A stretch of DNA of 64,000 nt from Amycolatopsis sp. NBC_01488 (GCF_036227105.1 NZ_CP109434.1:2608001-2672000), one strand, 5' to 3'; positions 44,151 to 54,028 are shown, counted from the first letter of the stretch. Program-made: numbers and translations. The notes: generated from the sequence alone by a model not told the origin.

Positions 44151-44393
44151 GTGAAAAGGCACAGCGTGGAGCCGCCCAGCCGAGGTCCGATCGACGTGAC
44201 CCGGGTCGCCGGGTTCCGCACCGCCACCGCCGATCCCGACGATCTGCGGCGCGCCGTCACCGCGTCGCCCGGCTTCGCCCGCGCGCACGTCGATCAGCAG
44301 GCCGCGGTGCTCGAACTGGTCCTGCAGACGGGGACCACTCAGCCGCGAAGCCGTCTTCGTTCCCTGACAAGGCTTCTGGCTCGCCGACGCTGA
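44151..44393 (+). CDS. small hypothetical protein
   Basis: An 80-residue basic protein from a GTG at 44151, preceded by CAGGAGAG. It opens with KRHSVEPPSRGPIDVTRVAGFRT-like sequence and ends in a basic stretch (TRLLARRR), consistent with nucleic acid or membrane contact. Unknown family. The frame is open back to 43989, but the codon at 44151 has the only good ribosome binding site. Its stop lies 13 bp before the convergent antiporter. Confidence 0.5.
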   Translation: MKRHSVEPPSRGPIDVTRVAGFRTATADPDDLRRAVTASPGFARAHVDQQAAVLELVLQTGTTQPRSRLRSLTRLLARRR

Positions 44394-44405
44394 CTCTCCA
44401 CGGAG

Positions 44406-46040
44406 TCAGCTCATCCGGTTCGTGAGGTTCGTCGTCACCGAGAGCTCCTCGAGGTCCAGCTCCCGCAACACCTTCCGCAGGATCTCGTCGTCGAGCCGGC
44501 CCGCGCGGTTCTCCTGGAGCATTGCCTTGCGCTGCGTGATCAGGAGCTCCCGCCGCGCCTTCGCGTACTGCGCCTGCGGGCTTCCGGACCGCTCCTCGCC
44601 CGTCAACGTGATCGCCGCCTTCGCGAACCGGTAGCGCGTGTCGACGAGCCGTTCCAGGCGCTGCTTCAGCCGGTCGATCTTCTCGGGCGGCAGGTCCAGC
44701 GCGGCGAGCCGGTCGCGGCTGATCTCGCGCAGCCGTTCGTGCGCCGCCTTCTGGGCGACCTCGCGGGCGGCCAGCTCTTCGGCTTCGTCGCGCGACGCCT
44801 CCGACGGGTCCTGCACCTTCAGCACGCGGATCAGCGGCGGCAGCGTCAGCCCCTGGATCAGCACCGTCCCGATCGCCACGGCGAACGCGAACAGCTGGAT
44901 CTCCTCGCGCCCCGGCGTACCGGCGGGGACACCGGCGGCCGCGGCCAGCGTCACGACGCCGCGCATGCCGGTCCACGAAAGCACCGCCAGCGACCGCCAC
45001 GGCGGGGCGGGCCGGCCGCGGCCGAACAGCCGCAACGTCCGCGGCAGGAACGCGAAGACGAACACCGCCGGGATCCGCACCAGCATCGTCACCACCAGCA
45101 CGACCACCGCGACCAGCGCGAGCGTCCCGTTGTCGCGGGCCGCGTGCTGGGCGCCGTCGAGCACGAACGGCAGCTGCAGCCCCATCAGCGCGAACACCAG
45201 CGCCTCCAGCAGGACGTCGATCGACGCCCACACCGATCTGTCCTGCATGCGCGTCGCGGGGGACGCGTACAGCGAGCGGTGCCCCAGGTAGAGCCCCGCG
45301 GCGACGACGGCGAGCACGCCCGACCCGCTGAACTCCGCGCCGAACGGGTGCAGGTGCTCGGCGGTGACGTACGCGCCGAACGGCACGACGATCCCGAACG
45401 CCGACTCCAGCAGCGGGTCGTCGAGCAGCCGGCGGACCAGCACCACGGCCGCGCCGATCGCCAGGCCGACCGCGATGCCCAGCACGGTCGCCACCCCGAA
45501 CACCGCGAACCCGTGCCCGGCCGAGCCCGCCGTCCCCGCGACCGCGGCCAGCGCGACCTTGTAGAGCGTCAGCGCGGCGGCGTCGTTGACCAGGCTTTCC
45601 CCGGTCAGCACGGTCATCAGCCGGCGCGGCAGCCCGAGCTTGCGCCCGATCGCCACCGCCGTCACCGCGTCCGGCGGCGCCACCACCGCGCCGAGGACCA
45701 GCGCCGACGCGAACGGCACTTCCGGCAGCAGCAGGTGCACGACGACCGCGACGACCACCGCGGTCACCGCCACCAGCACCACGCCCAGCGCGACGATCGG
45801 GCGCAGGCTGTTCTTGAAGTGCGTCAGCGAGCTTTCCAGCGACGTCGAATAGAGCAGCGGTGGCAGCACGACGGTGAGCACCAGCTCGGGTGCCAGCTCG
45901 AACCGCGGCACGCCGGGGATCAGCGCGACCCCGAGCGCGACGACCACCACCAGCAGCGGCGCGGACAGGTTGTAGCGCCGGGCGAGCGCGGTCAGCGCCA
46001 GCGAGCCCGCGAGCACGCCCATCAGCGTCAGGATCTCCAC
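44406..46040 (-). CDS. CPA1-type Na+/H+ (cation/proton) antiporter
   Basis: A 544-residue membrane protein of the Na+/H+ exchanger family: about twelve spans from residue 1 to 420 including VLGAVVAPPDAVTAVAIGRKL and LTGESLVNDAAALTLYKVA with the ND ion-binding pair, then a hydrophilic helical tail of about 120 residues rich in arginine and glutamate that would be cytoplasmic. It exchanges Na+ or K+ for protons. Two co-directional genes follow upstream but a palindromic repeat at 46095-46142 separates it from the APC permease. Confidence 0.92.
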   Translation of the reverse strand: MEILTLMGVLAGSLALTALARRYNLSAPLLVVVVALGVALIPGVPRFELAPELVLTVVLPPLLYSTSLESSLTHFKNSLRPIVALGVVLVAVTAVVVAVVVHLLLPEVPFASALVLGAVVAPPDAVTAVAIGRKLGLPRRLMTVLTGESLVNDAAALTLYKVALAAVAGTAGSAGHGFAVFGVATVLGIAVGLAIGAAVVLVRRLLDDPLLESAFGIVVPFGAYVTAEHLHPFGAEFSGSGVLAVVAAGLYLGHRSLYASPATRMQDRSVWASIDVLLEALVFALMGLQLPFVLDGAQHAARDNGTLALVAVVVLVVTMLVRIPAVFVFAFLPRTLRLFGRGRPAPPWRSLAVLSWTGMRGVVTLAAAAGVPAGTPGREEIQLFAFAVAIGTVLIQGLTLPPLIRVLKVQDPSEASRDEAEELAAREVAQKAAHERLREISRDRLAALDLPPEKIDRLKQRLERLVDTRYRFAKAAITLTGEERSGSPQAQYAKARRELLITQRKAMLQENRAGRLDDEILRKVLRELDLEELSVTTNLTNRMS

Positions 46041-46094
46041 GCGCGTGATCCTTCCCCAGGTGGGAAGCGCGCGCTCGGCTTCCCGGCGCGGCGA

Positions 46095-46142
46095 GGTCGT
46101 GAGTGAGAAACAGCGTTAGAACACTGTTTCTCACTCACGACC
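46095..46142. repeat. palindromic repeat, copy 1
   Basis: Arms 46095-46117 and 46120-46142 (23 bases each) around a 2-base centre, perfect except one C-A mismatch. The right arm is identical to that of copy 2 at 63282-63329. It lies between the leftward APC permease stop (46157) and the antiporter start (46040), where it could terminate the APC transcript. Confidence 0.88.
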
Positions 46143-46156
46143 ACTTGCGCCGAGCG

Positions 46157-47701
46157 TCAGCCGAGTTCCTTCAGCTCCTGCTCGACAGCTGCCAGTTCCG
46201 CCTCGGAGCCCTGGACCTTCGGGCCCGTGAACCACTTGCGGGCCGAGAGCACCCACCACAGGGCCGCGCCGCCGAGCACGACCAGGAACGCGATCGGCGT
46301 GTAGTTGAAGGAGTCCACCGTCACCGGCGAGACCTGCGGCAGCATGAACAGCACGAAGATCAGCACGACCCACACCGTCGCGACGATGCCGATCGGCTTG
46401 CCCCACTTGCCGAGCGTCCACGGTCCCGGCTCGAACGAATCCCCGCGCCGCACCCGCAGGAACACCGGGATCACGTACGCCACGTAGAGCCCGACGACGG
46501 CGATCGACGTCACCGCCGCGTAGGCCGTCGCGCTCCACAGGTACGGCAGCGCCAGGATCAGCGCGCCGCCGGCCGCGAGCCACACGGCGTTGGTCGGCGT
46601 CTGCGTGCGCTTGTTGATCTTGTGCCAGAACCCCGACCCCGGGATCGCGCCGTCGCGGGCGAACGCGTAGATCATCCGCGAGTTCGCCGTCACCGACGCC
46701 ATGCCGCAGAACAGCTGCGCGCCGATGCAGATCAGCAGCAGGAACTTGCCGGTGACCGCGCCGGTCGCGTCGATGAAGATCTGCGCGGGCGGCACCCCGG
46801 TGGCGGAGTTGACCGCGCCGTCGTAGTCCTGGATCGCGAACGTCAGGCCGATCAGCAGGATCCAGCCCGCGACGAGCGAGACGACGATCGACATGACGAT
46901 CCCGCGTGGTCCGGCCGTCGCCGCGCTCTTCGTCTCCTCGGTCATGTGCGCCGACGCGTCGTAGCCGGTCAGCGTGTACTGCGCGACCAGCAGGCCGAGC
47001 GCGAAGACGTAGAACGTCGAGCCCCAGCCCGTCTGGTTCACGAAGCTGCCGAACACGAACGACGCGTCCTGGTGCTTGGCCGGCACGAAGATCAGCACGC
47101 CGACGATCACCAGCACGCCGACGAGGTGCCACCACACGCTGACGTTGTTGAGGATCGCGACGATCCGGACGCCGAAGGTGTTCAGCAGGCCGTGCACCAC
47201 GAGGATGATCGCGAGCAGCAGGATCGTGTGCCCCGGCGTCGCGGCGTAGCCCCACTGCAGGTCGAGGAACGCGTTGAGGAACAGCGCCGCGCCGAAGTCG
47301 ATGCCCGCGGTGACCGCGATCTGCCCGATGAGGTTGAACCAGCCGGTGAACCACGACCACACGGGACCGGACTTGTTCGGCGCGAGCTTCGCCGCCCAGT
47401 AGTAGAGGCCGCCCGCGGTCGGGTAGCTCGAGCAGACTTCGGCCATGCCCAGGCCGACCAGGATCACGAACACCCCGACCAGTGGCCAGCCCCAGATCAT
47501 CGCGGCCGGCCCGCCGGTCTTCATGCCGAAGCCGTAGAGGGTCAGGCAGCCGGAGAGGATCGAAATGATCGTGAACGAGACGGCGAAGTTGGAGAACGCC
47601 GACATCGTCCGTTTGAGCTCTTGCGCGTAACCCAGCTGGTGGAGGCGAGCGCTGTCGTCGTCGGCGTGCTCGGGAGTGGTCTGCTGGTCGGAAACGTCCA
47701 T
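46157..47701 (-). CDS. APC-family amino acid permease
   Basis: A 514-residue, 12-span transporter of the amino acid-polyamine-organocation superfamily. QLGYAQELKRTMSAFSNFAVSFTIISILSG opens the first span with the unwound helix motif; GPAAMIWGWPLVG and EVCSSYPTAGGLYYW follow, features typical of GABA/choline-type (BAT1/UGA4-like) members. The C-terminal tail ends in a helix rich in Glu/Leu. Substrate probably an amino acid or amine. The ATG at 47701 is preceded by CTTGAAAGGT. It starts a short unit or is monocistronic. Confidence 0.9.
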   Translation of the reverse strand: MDVSDQQTTPEHADDDSARLHQLGYAQELKRTMSAFSNFAVSFTIISILSGCLTLYGFGMKTGGPAAMIWGWPLVGVFVILVGLGMAEVCSSYPTAGGLYYWAAKLAPNKSGPVWSWFTGWFNLIGQIAVTAGIDFGAALFLNAFLDLQWGYAATPGHTILLLAIILVVHGLLNTFGVRIVAILNNVSVWWHLVGVLVIVGVLIFVPAKHQDASFVFGSFVNQTGWGSTFYVFALGLLVAQYTLTGYDASAHMTEETKSAATAGPRGIVMSIVVSLVAGWILLIGLTFAIQDYDGAVNSATGVPPAQIFIDATGAVTGKFLLLICIGAQLFCGMASVTANSRMIYAFARDGAIPGSGFWHKINKRTQTPTNAVWLAAGGALILALPYLWSATAYAAVTSIAVVGLYVAYVIPVFLRVRRGDSFEPGPWTLGKWGKPIGIVATVWVVLIFVLFMLPQVSPVTVDSFNYTPIAFLVVLGGAALWWVLSARKWFTGPKVQGSEAELAAVEQELKELG

Positions 47702-47771
47702 CGGGCACCTCTTGAAAGGTATGCGGCCAGACCATTGAATTCGCCGAAAGTAGCCCCGGTGCGAGGGGGTG

Positions 47772-48704
47772 TCAAGCCTTCGTCAAGAACTCGTCCAGCT
47801 GCCGCAGGAGGCGCCCGCCACCTCGGTGGTCGTTCGAGATCAGCGTCGCGGTGACCCCCGATGACCGCTCGTGCGTGCTCCGGAACGCGACGCCCTGGTC
47901 GCCACCTTCCAACCGCACCAGACCGGGGCCGGGCAGCCAGAAACCGAGCCCGTAGTGGTCCGCGCGCAGCATCCGGCCGACCCACTCGCCCGGCACGATC
48001 CGGCCGTCGAACAGAGCGGGCCAGAACTTCCGGAAGTCCGGCGCGGAGCTGTAGATCCCGCCGTCGCCGAAGCCTGCGACCGGCAGGCTGAACACGTTGG
48101 TGCGGCCGTCTTCCAGGTAGCCGGTGGCCGTCCGGCCGGGCAGCGCGTCCGACCGGAGGAACGCGGTGTCGGTCATCCCGGCGGGCTCGGTGACGCGCGT
48201 CCGGACCAGGTCCGGGAAAGGTATGCCCGCGACCCGTTCGGCGATCAGGGCCAGGACGGCGAACGCGCCGTTGTTGTAGTGGAACCGCTCGCCGGGCGGG
48301 AACTGCTGCGGGAACCCGTCGAGCGCGGCGAGGTAGTCGGCCGACGTGACGAGACCGGGCGGGGTCTCGGGCGGGTTTTCGTCGTCGCAGTAGTCGCCGA
48401 TGCCGGACGTGTGGGTCAGCAGGTGCTCCACGGTCACGCGGTCGTCGATCAGCGGCAGGTCGTCGCCGAGGACTTCCCTCGCCGTGGTCCGCAGCTCGAG
48501 CCGTCCCTCGGCGACCAGGCCGACGACGACCAGCGCCGTGAACCCCTTGGTGCCGCTGGCGATCGCGAACCGCGTGTCGACGGTGTTCGCCACGCCGTGG
48601 GCGCGGTGGGCGTACCCGGAAGCCTCGGCGAGCAACGTCTCGTCACCGCGGCTGACCAGCACGACACCGGAGAAGCCGTCGAATGCCGTGAAGGGCACCT
48701 TCAT
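47772..48704 (-). CDS. beta-lactamase-family serine hydrolase
   Basis: About 310 residues of the class C beta-lactamase/D-alanyl-D-alanine carboxypeptidase-like family. The SxxK nucleophile is in FAIASGTKGF, the YxN motif in FHYNNGAF, and the C-terminal GGDQGV replaces the common HTG triad. No signal peptide is evident, which favours an intracellular esterase-type role over cell-wall work. The ATG at 48704 falls inside the left arm of a palindromic element (48689-48733), so the element supplies the translation start region. Upstream start codons give poorer N-termini. Confidence 0.83.
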   Translation of the reverse strand: MKVPFTAFDGFSGVVLVSRGDETLLAEASGYAHRAHGVANTVDTRFAIASGTKGFTALVVVGLVAEGRLELRTTAREVLGDDLPLIDDRVTVEHLLTHTSGIGDYCDDENPPETPPGLVTSADYLAALDGFPQQFPPGERFHYNNGAFAVLALIAERVAGIPFPDLVRTRVTEPAGMTDTAFLRSDALPGRTATGYLEDGRTNVFSLPVAGFGDGGIYSSAPDFRKFWPALFDGRIVPGEWVGRMLRADHYGLGFWLPGPGLVRLEGGDQGVAFRSTHERSSGVTATLISNDHRGGGRLLRQLDEFLTKA

Positions 48705-48733
48705 GGACACAGCGTCCGTGCAGGTGCCCTTCA
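48689..48733. repeat. imperfect palindrome with GGGCACCTTC core
   Basis: Outer arms TGAAGGGCACCT (48689-48700) and AGGTGCCCTTCA (48722-48733), with an inner GGAC/GTCC pair. It overlaps the start of the serine hydrolase gene and lies 12 bp after the stop of the leftward glycerophosphodiesterase. Its core resembles the hairpin at 31194-31238. Confidence 0.7.
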
Positions 48734-48744
48734 TGGCAAAGCGA

Positions 48745-49896
48745 TTACCGGCCCAGGAACGCGTGCAGCGACTCGAGCGCGGTGTCCGCCTGGTCGGCGA
48801 AGAAGCCGTCGACGCCGGCCCTGAAGAACGCGGCCTCCTCGGTGAAGACGTCACCGTAGGCGTCCGGCTCGGCCGACGAGCGCAGGTTCGCCGGCAGGAA
48901 CGGGTTCTCGTTCCGGAACGTGTACGGCTGCACCTTGAGGCCGGCCTTGTGCGCGTCCGCGACGATCGCGGTCGGCGTACCCAGGTTGTCGTTCTTGTCC
49001 CGCGGGATGATCTGCGCCTTGTCCGGCCCGAGGTACTTCGCGTACTTCGCGACTTCGCGCAGCCCCTGCGCCGTGACGAGGTCGGCGTACGTCCGCTTGT
49101 CGCCCTTCGCGACGAAGTCCGCCGGAGCGCCCGAAGCCGACGTCAGCTGCAGCAGCGGCGTGCGGAGCTGCTTGTGCAGGTCGATCAGGTTCGACACCTC
49201 GAACGACTGGATGATCGCCGGCGCGTCCGGCCGGTCGAGGCCGTTGCGCTTGAGGATCGAGACCAGCTTCGGCTCGGTCGGGTTGCCGATCGACTGGAAG
49301 AACGTCGAGTGCTTGACCTCCGGGTAGGTGCCGAGCGTCCGGTGCAGCTCCTTGCCGAGCCGCTGGGTCAGGTCGAGCACCTCCTGGAAGGTGGCGATCT
49401 GGTAGCGGCCGTTGTAGAGCGTGTTGTGCGGTCGGTTCGCCGGGATCCGCTCGACCGCGCGCAGCGTCTTCAGCTCGGCGAGCGTGAAGTCCTGGGTGAA
49501 CCAGCCGGTGGTCGAGACGCCGTCGATGACCAGCGTCTTCTTGCGGTTCGCGAACTCGGGGTGCTGCGCGACGTCGGTGGTCCCGCCGATCTCCGGCTCG
49601 TGCCGGGCGACGAGCCGGCCGTCCTTGGTCGGCACGAGGTCGACGTCGACGTAGCTCACGCCCATCCGGTAGGCGAGCTCGTACGAGGCGAGGGTGTGCT
49701 CCGGCCGGTACCCGGGCGCGCCGCGGTGTCCGATGATCACGGGGTCATCGTGGCCCCGTCCGTGCGCGGCCGCACCGGCGGACCCCCCGCTTTCGGAGGA
49801 CGCTGCGGACGCGCTCGCCGAACCGACGGCGAGCCCGGTGACGCTCAGCAACGCCAGCCCGGCGAGTGCCAGTACCCCGACACGGTTGCGCTTCAT
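48745..49896 (-). CDS. secreted glycerophosphodiester phosphodiesterase
   Basis: A 383-residue secreted TIM-barrel enzyme: signal peptide with cleavage near ASA around residue 30, then GHRGAPGYRPEHTLASYELAY with the catalytic His/Arg and metal-binding Glu, VDVDLVPTKDGRLVARHE with further metal ligands, and a C-terminal VDGFFADQADTA strand. It hydrolyses glycerophosphodiesters to glycerol-3-phosphate and an alcohol, releasing phosphate from lipids or teichoic material. The ATG at 49896 is 181 bp from the divergent purD start. Confidence 0.92.
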   Translation of the reverse strand: MKRNRVGVLALAGLALLSVTGLAVGSASASAASSESGGSAGAAAHGRGHDDPVIIGHRGAPGYRPEHTLASYELAYRMGVSYVDVDLVPTKDGRLVARHEPEIGGTTDVAQHPEFANRKKTLVIDGVSTTGWFTQDFTLAELKTLRAVERIPANRPHNTLYNGRYQIATFQEVLDLTQRLGKELHRTLGTYPEVKHSTFFQSIGNPTEPKLVSILKRNGLDRPDAPAIIQSFEVSNLIDLHKQLRTPLLQLTSASGAPADFVAKGDKRTYADLVTAQGLREVAKYAKYLGPDKAQIIPRDKNDNLGTPTAIVADAHKAGLKVQPYTFRNENPFLPANLRSSAEPDAYGDVFTEEAAFFRAGVDGFFADQADTALESLHAFLGR

Positions 49897-50077
49897 CTGG
49901 TGACCTCTTTTCGTACAGGGTGTGCCCTGACTACCCGCGTCACCCTTGATGTCGCAAGCGTCCGAAGTGCGTATCCGGGCGAACCGGGCGGTGAACGCCC
50001 AGTGGACTCCTGCTCACACCCGGTGCCGGAGGACGGCGAAATGTCCGGCGCGGACCGGTGCGGATACGCTGTGCGGC

Positions 50078-51352
50078 GTGCGCGTACTGGTAATCGGGTC
50101 CGGCGCCCGTGAGCATGCACTCGTCCTCGCGGCGTCCGGCGACCCCGCGGTCACCGCCATGGCCTGCGCGCCCGGGAACGCCGGGACGGCCGCGATGGCC
50201 GAGCAGCTCGGCGTCGAGGCCGCCGACCCCGAAGCGGTCGCCGCGCTCGCCAAGGGCTGGCAGGCCGACCTGGTCGTGGTGGGGCCGGAGGTCCCGCTCG
50301 TCGCCGGGGTCGCCGACGCCGTCCGCAAGGCGGGCATCGCCTGCTTCGGCCCTTCGGCCGCGGCGGCTCGCATCGAAGGCTCGAAGGCGTTCGCGAAGGA
50401 CGTCATGGCCGCGGCGAACGTGCCGACCGCGCGCAGCGAGGTGGTCGACAACCCGGCCCGCCTCGACGCCGCGCTCGCCCGCTTCGGCCCGACGTGGGTG
50501 GTCAAGGACGACGGCCTGGCCGCCGGCAAGGGCGTCGTCGTCACCACCGACTACGACGTCGCGCGCAAGCACGCGATCATGCTCCTCGACGGCGGCCACC
50601 CGGTCCTCCTGGAGTCCTTTTTGGACGGTCCGGAGGCGTCGCTGTTCTGCTTCGTCGACGGCCACACGGTCGTCCCGCTGCTGCCCGCGCAGGACTTCAA
50701 GCGCGTCGGCGACGACGACGCCGGCCCGAACACCGGCGGCATGGGTGCCTACGCGCCGCTGCCCTGGGCGCCGGACAACCTCGTCGACGAACTGGTCGAG
50801 ACGGTCGTCCAGCCGGTCGCCGACGAGCTGGTCGCGCGGGGCGCGCCGTTCTCCGGCCTGCTCTACGCCGGGCTCGCGCTGACGTCCGACGGCCCGCAGG
50901 TCATCGAGTTCAACTGCCGCTTCGGTGACCCGGAGACGCAGGTCGTGCTGGCCCTGCTGCGGACCCCGATCGCGGGGCTGATGCACGCCACCGCCACCGG
51001 CAGGCTCGCCGAGCACCCGCCGCTGGAGTGGTCCGGCGGCGCCGCGGTCACCGTCGTGATCGCCGCCGACGGTTACCCCGGCAAGCCGCGCACCGGCGAC
51101 GTCATCACCGGGGCCGAGCTGGAGGGCGTGCTGCACGCGGGCACCCGCCGCCGCGACGACGGCGCCGTGGTCTCCTCCGGCGGCCGCGTGCTCTCGGTCG
51201 TCGGCACCGGCAAGACGCTCAAGTCGGCGCGCAGGCACGCGTACGAGACCGTCGAGAAGGTCCACCTCGCCGGCTCGCACCACCGCACGGACATCGCGCT
51301 CAAGGCAGCGAACGGCGAAGTCGGCGCGCCGACGGCCAAGCAGCGCGCCTGA
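50078..51352 (+). CDS. purD: phosphoribosylamine-glycine ligase
   Basis: A 424-residue ATP-grasp enzyme making GAR from phosphoribosylamine and glycine, the second step of purine synthesis. N-terminal [13 protein letters not shown], then GPEVPLVAG, the ATP-grasp glycine loop [29 protein letters not shown] and [12 protein letters not shown] with metal-binding residues. The GTG at 50078 gives a family-like N-terminus; the frame is open upstream without signal for a start. No other pur genes are adjacent except purA 7 kb away. Confidence 0.97.
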   Translation: MRVLVIGSGAREHALVLAASGDPAVTAMACAPGNAGTAAMAEQLGVEAADPEAVAALAKGWQADLVVVGPEVPLVAGVADAVRKAGIACFGPSAAAARIEGSKAFAKDVMAAANVPTARSEVVDNPARLDAALARFGPTWVVKDDGLAAGKGVVVTTDYDVARKHAIMLLDGGHPVLLESFLDGPEASLFCFVDGHTVVPLLPAQDFKRVGDDDAGPNTGGMGAYAPLPWAPDNLVDELVETVVQPVADELVARGAPFSGLLYAGLALTSDGPQVIEFNCRFGDPETQVVLALLRTPIAGLMHATATGRLAEHPPLEWSGGAAVTVVIAADGYPGKPRTGDVITGAELEGVLHAGTRRRDDGAVVSSGGRVLSVVGTGKTLKSARRHAYETVEKVHLAGSHHRTDIALKAANGEVGAPTAKQRA

Positions 51353-51466
51353 TGCGGGGAACCGGCGGGGGACGGAGTTCGTCCGAACTCAGCCTTCTGT
51401 CACACCCGGGTTGGTAGCCTCGACGGGAGTCGGCCGGTCACTGTCCGTATGACGTCAGGGGAGCGC

Positions 51467-51847
51467 ATGTCAGGACCCTCGTACGACCTCAGCTCGGCGG
51501 TCCCCGTGGCACCGGCGGCCGCGGACGTCCTGGTCCACCCGGACAAGCTCCTGGACGTCGCCCGGATCGTCGAGGAGCAGGCGAACTCCCTCGAAGACCA
51601 GCTGCTGACCAAGCTCGGGCTGCTGCGGATCGACGCGCCGTCGGCCGACGTGATCAGCACCCAGTCGATCGACGCCTGGAACACCCTCATCGCCGACGGC
51701 GACCGCTCCTACGCGGGCCAGGTCCGCGAGTACGTCGCCGGCCTGAAGCGCCTGGTTTCGCAGCTGCGAGACGCCGCCAAGGACTACCAGATCAGCGACG
51801 AGGAGAAGGCGGCGGTGTTCGGTGACCGCGGCAAGCACGGTGCGTAG
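51467..51847 (+). CDS. WXG-like type VII secretion substrate candidate
   Basis: A 126-residue helical protein, no signal peptide. The N-terminus is variable, then a helix (VARIVEEQANSLEDQ), a central tryptophan W71 in IDAWNTL, a second long helix (GQVREYVAGLKRLVSQLRDAAKD) and a C-terminal YQISD at 107-111, which fits the YxxxD/E type VII secretion signal just after the second helix. Tryptophan lacks the exact WXG glycine. First gene of the cassette; its last 26 bp overlap the next gene. Confidence 0.75.
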   Translation: MSGPSYDLSSAVPVAPAAADVLVHPDKLLDVARIVEEQANSLEDQLLTKLGLLRIDAPSADVISTQSIDAWNTLIADGDRSYAGQVREYVAGLKRLVSQLRDAAKDYQISDEEKAAVFGDRGKHGA

Positions 51848-52439
51848 CCGGCGGCTGCGGATCACCGGGGGCGTGCTCGCGACGGCGGCGCTCGCCGGCT
51901 GCTCGGCGGGCACCGACGGCACCCCCTACCCGGTCGAGACGGCCGCGACCGCCGCGTCGCAGAGCGCCAAGGCGGCCCAGCTGCCGCAGCGTCCGGCCGA
52001 GCTGACTCTGCAGGGCGTCGACCTGTGCGAGGTCTTCCCCCAGGTGCAGCTCGACGCCATGAAGATCACCAGCGCACCCCGCGAAGCACCGCCGGAAGAC
52101 GGGCCGACCTGCGTGTTCGACGCGGACGGCGCCGAGCCGGTGCACGCTTACCACGTGCGTGCGGTTTCGGCGGACCTCGACGAGTGGATCACCGGGTCCC
52201 GCAAGAAGAACAGCATGACCACCGAGCCGAAGACCATCGGCGGCTACCCGGCGCTGACGAACTACCGCGCGGCCGGCGACCCCGCCGACTGCGAGACGCT
52301 CGTCGGCGTCGCGCGGGGCCAGACGCTGGCCGTCCAGACCTTCGCCATCACCCGCGGCAAGCTCACGCAGCCGCAGCTGTGCGAGATGTCGGCGCACGCC
52401 GCCGACATCGCGCTGCAGTCCTTGAAAGCACGCAACTAG
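51822..52439 (+). CDS. DUF3558-type lipoprotein
   Basis: A 205-residue lipoprotein: lipobox LAGC at about residues 24-27 after a hydrophobic stretch, then Ala/Gln-rich linker and a DUF3558-like domain with the CEVFPQVQLDAMKI start, CVFD in the middle and a later C-C pair (DCETL, LCEMS) likely forming a disulfide. It is attached to the outer face of the membrane. The GTG at 51822 overlaps the upstream gene by 26 bp, which implies coupled translation. Lipoproteins of this family are often found near type VII or cell-wall genes in actinobacteria. Confidence 0.8.
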   Translation: MTAASTVRSRRLRITGGVLATAALAGCSAGTDGTPYPVETAATAASQSAKAAQLPQRPAELTLQGVDLCEVFPQVQLDAMKITSAPREAPPEDGPTCVFDADGAEPVHAYHVRAVSADLDEWITGSRKKNSMTTEPKTIGGYPALTNYRAAGDPADCETLVGVARGQTLAVQTFAITRGKLTQPQLCEMSAHAADIALQSLKARN

Positions 52440-52448
52440 GGAGGGCGC

Positions 52449-54026
52449 GTGGAATTCTCCGAGCTCGCGGCCGGCATCCAGAACCACCGGTTCGACGGCT
52501 GGACCAACACCGCGATCGCCGACCAGATCACGCGGATGGTCAACGGCGACGGCACCGGCAGCATCGGCACGGCCGTCGACGCGCTGAAGGCCGTCGCGAC
52601 CGCGCTCGCCCACACCGACCAGACGCTGCGCGCCCAGCTGCTCGAGCTCGGCGTCGAGTGGCAGAGCCAGGCCGGCGGTGCCGCCAGCCAGGTGCTCACC
52701 GAGCAGGCCGGGTTCTCCCAGGACGCGACGACGAAGGTCGCGCACGCCGCGGAGATGGTGTTCGAGCAGGGCGAGTCGTTCAACCGGACCAAGTACAAGC
52801 TCCCGGACGCCGAGACGGTCCGGAAGGGCGCGGGCGGCTACACGCTCACCGACGGCGTGCTGCTCAGCCTGATCGGGTTCGAGACCGATCACGCCCGGCA
52901 GGTCGAGGCCGCGAACGACGCCAAGGCGCAGGCGACCCAGGCGCTGAACGACTACGCGAGCGAGAGCGGCACCAACCTGCTGTCGACGCAGTCGCTGTCC
53001 GATCCCGAGTCGCTGAAGCTGGCCGCGCCCGGCATCGCGCCGGGCGTGCTGGACGTCGCGGGTGCCGCCGTCGCGGTGACGCCGGACGGCGGCGTGAAGC
53101 CGGCTTCGGACAAGGTCCGCTCGGTGCACGTCGACCCGCCGGTGGTGCAGCCGGTGTCGCACACCGTCCACGCGGACCCGCCGACCCCGGTCTACGGCGT
53201 CGCGGCGCAGCAGCCGTCCCGGTCCGTCGCGCAGCCGCCACGTCGGACCGGCACCAGTGGCACGGCTCCCGTGCAGCACACGACGGCTTCGTCGACGACG
53301 CCTGCGAGCGCGAAGCCGCCGGCATCGGTGCCCGGCCCCGGCTGGGTCAACGCTCCCGGTCGCGGCCCGTCCTCCGGCGACTCCTCCCACTTCTCGCCCG
53401 GTCTCTCGGTCGGGGGCGGCGAGCAGTTCGTCCCGCCGGGTGCGCCCGGCGCCGGGCCGCCCGGCTCGTCGCCGGCGACGGCACCGATCAAGTCGCTCGG
53501 CGGCGGTGGGGCGTCCGGCGCCGGCTCGACGGGTGTCGAAGGGTCGCTCGGCGGCACCAACCGCGGTCCCGACGGGGTCTTGGCGAAGGGCCGCACGGTC
53601 GGCGCGATGCCGCAGGCGCCGCTCCCGCCCGGCCAGTTCACGTCCGAACGCGGGTTCGTGGCGAAGCCCGGCGCGACACCGGGCGAGCTCGGCGCGGGCG
53701 CGGCGGCGGTTGGTGCGGGCGCGGCCGGCGGCGCGCTGAGCGGCGATCGCGAGCGTCTGAAGCGCGAGAAGGGCCAGGCGAAGGGCCCGGTCCGGCCGCT
53801 GCCGGTCGGCGAGCTGCCCGAGGAGGAGGCCGTCGCGCTGCGGAAGTCGGAGCAGATCAGTCCGAAGCAGCAGCCCGGCGAGTCGAGGTTCCTGTCCGAG
53901 GCGGCCCCGCAGGAGGACGACGCCGAGCACGTCCGCCGCTACGGCGTCGACGACCAGGACCTGTTCGCCGACCAGCGGATGGTTTCGCCCGACGTGATCG
54001 GCGACCACAGCGGGGACGGGCGCTGA
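52449..54026 (+). CDS. PPE-like type VII secreted protein
   Basis: A 525-residue protein. The N-terminal about 140 residues are helical with WQSQAG-like W71 (GVEWQSQAGGAA) and a following YTLTD at 131-135, consistent with a PPE/WXG-type hairpin and a YxxxD signal. The centre (about 200-450) is low-complexity, rich in Pro, Gly, Ala and Ser; the C-terminus is acidic and charged and contains another YxxxD (YGVDD) near residue 502. GTG at 52449 is preceded by AGGGAGGG. It is followed within 3 bp by an EspG gene, the typical chaperone partner. Confidence 0.8.
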   Translation: MEFSELAAGIQNHRFDGWTNTAIADQITRMVNGDGTGSIGTAVDALKAVATALAHTDQTLRAQLLELGVEWQSQAGGAASQVLTEQAGFSQDATTKVAHAAEMVFEQGESFNRTKYKLPDAETVRKGAGGYTLTDGVLLSLIGFETDHARQVEAANDAKAQATQALNDYASESGTNLLSTQSLSDPESLKLAAPGIAPGVLDVAGAAVAVTPDGGVKPASDKVRSVHVDPPVVQPVSHTVHADPPTPVYGVAAQQPSRSVAQPPRRTGTSGTAPVQHTTASSTTPASAKPPASVPGPGWVNAPGRGPSSGDSSHFSPGLSVGGGEQFVPPGAPGAGPPGSSPATAPIKSLGGGGASGAGSTGVEGSLGGTNRGPDGVLAKGRTVGAMPQAPLPPGQFTSERGFVAKPGATPGELGAGAAAVGAGAAGGALSGDRERLKREKGQAKGPVRPLPVGELPEEEAVALRKSEQISPKQQPGESRFLSEAAPQEDDAEHVRRYGVDDQDLFADQRMVSPDVIGDHSGDGR

Positions 54027-54028
54027 CC

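Noticed and set aside
44257..46134. A 625-codon leftward frame in the antiporter region.
   Set aside because: Off-frame shadow of the antiporter. Its start motif comes from the palindromic repeat at 46095-46142, which gives the same short peptide start in the repeat at 63.3 kb.
52025..54028. The frame extending the EspG gene backwards through the PPE-like gene.
   Set aside because: It lacks a start with a ribosome binding site and reads the PPE-like gene in a wrong frame; EspG homology begins only after 54029.
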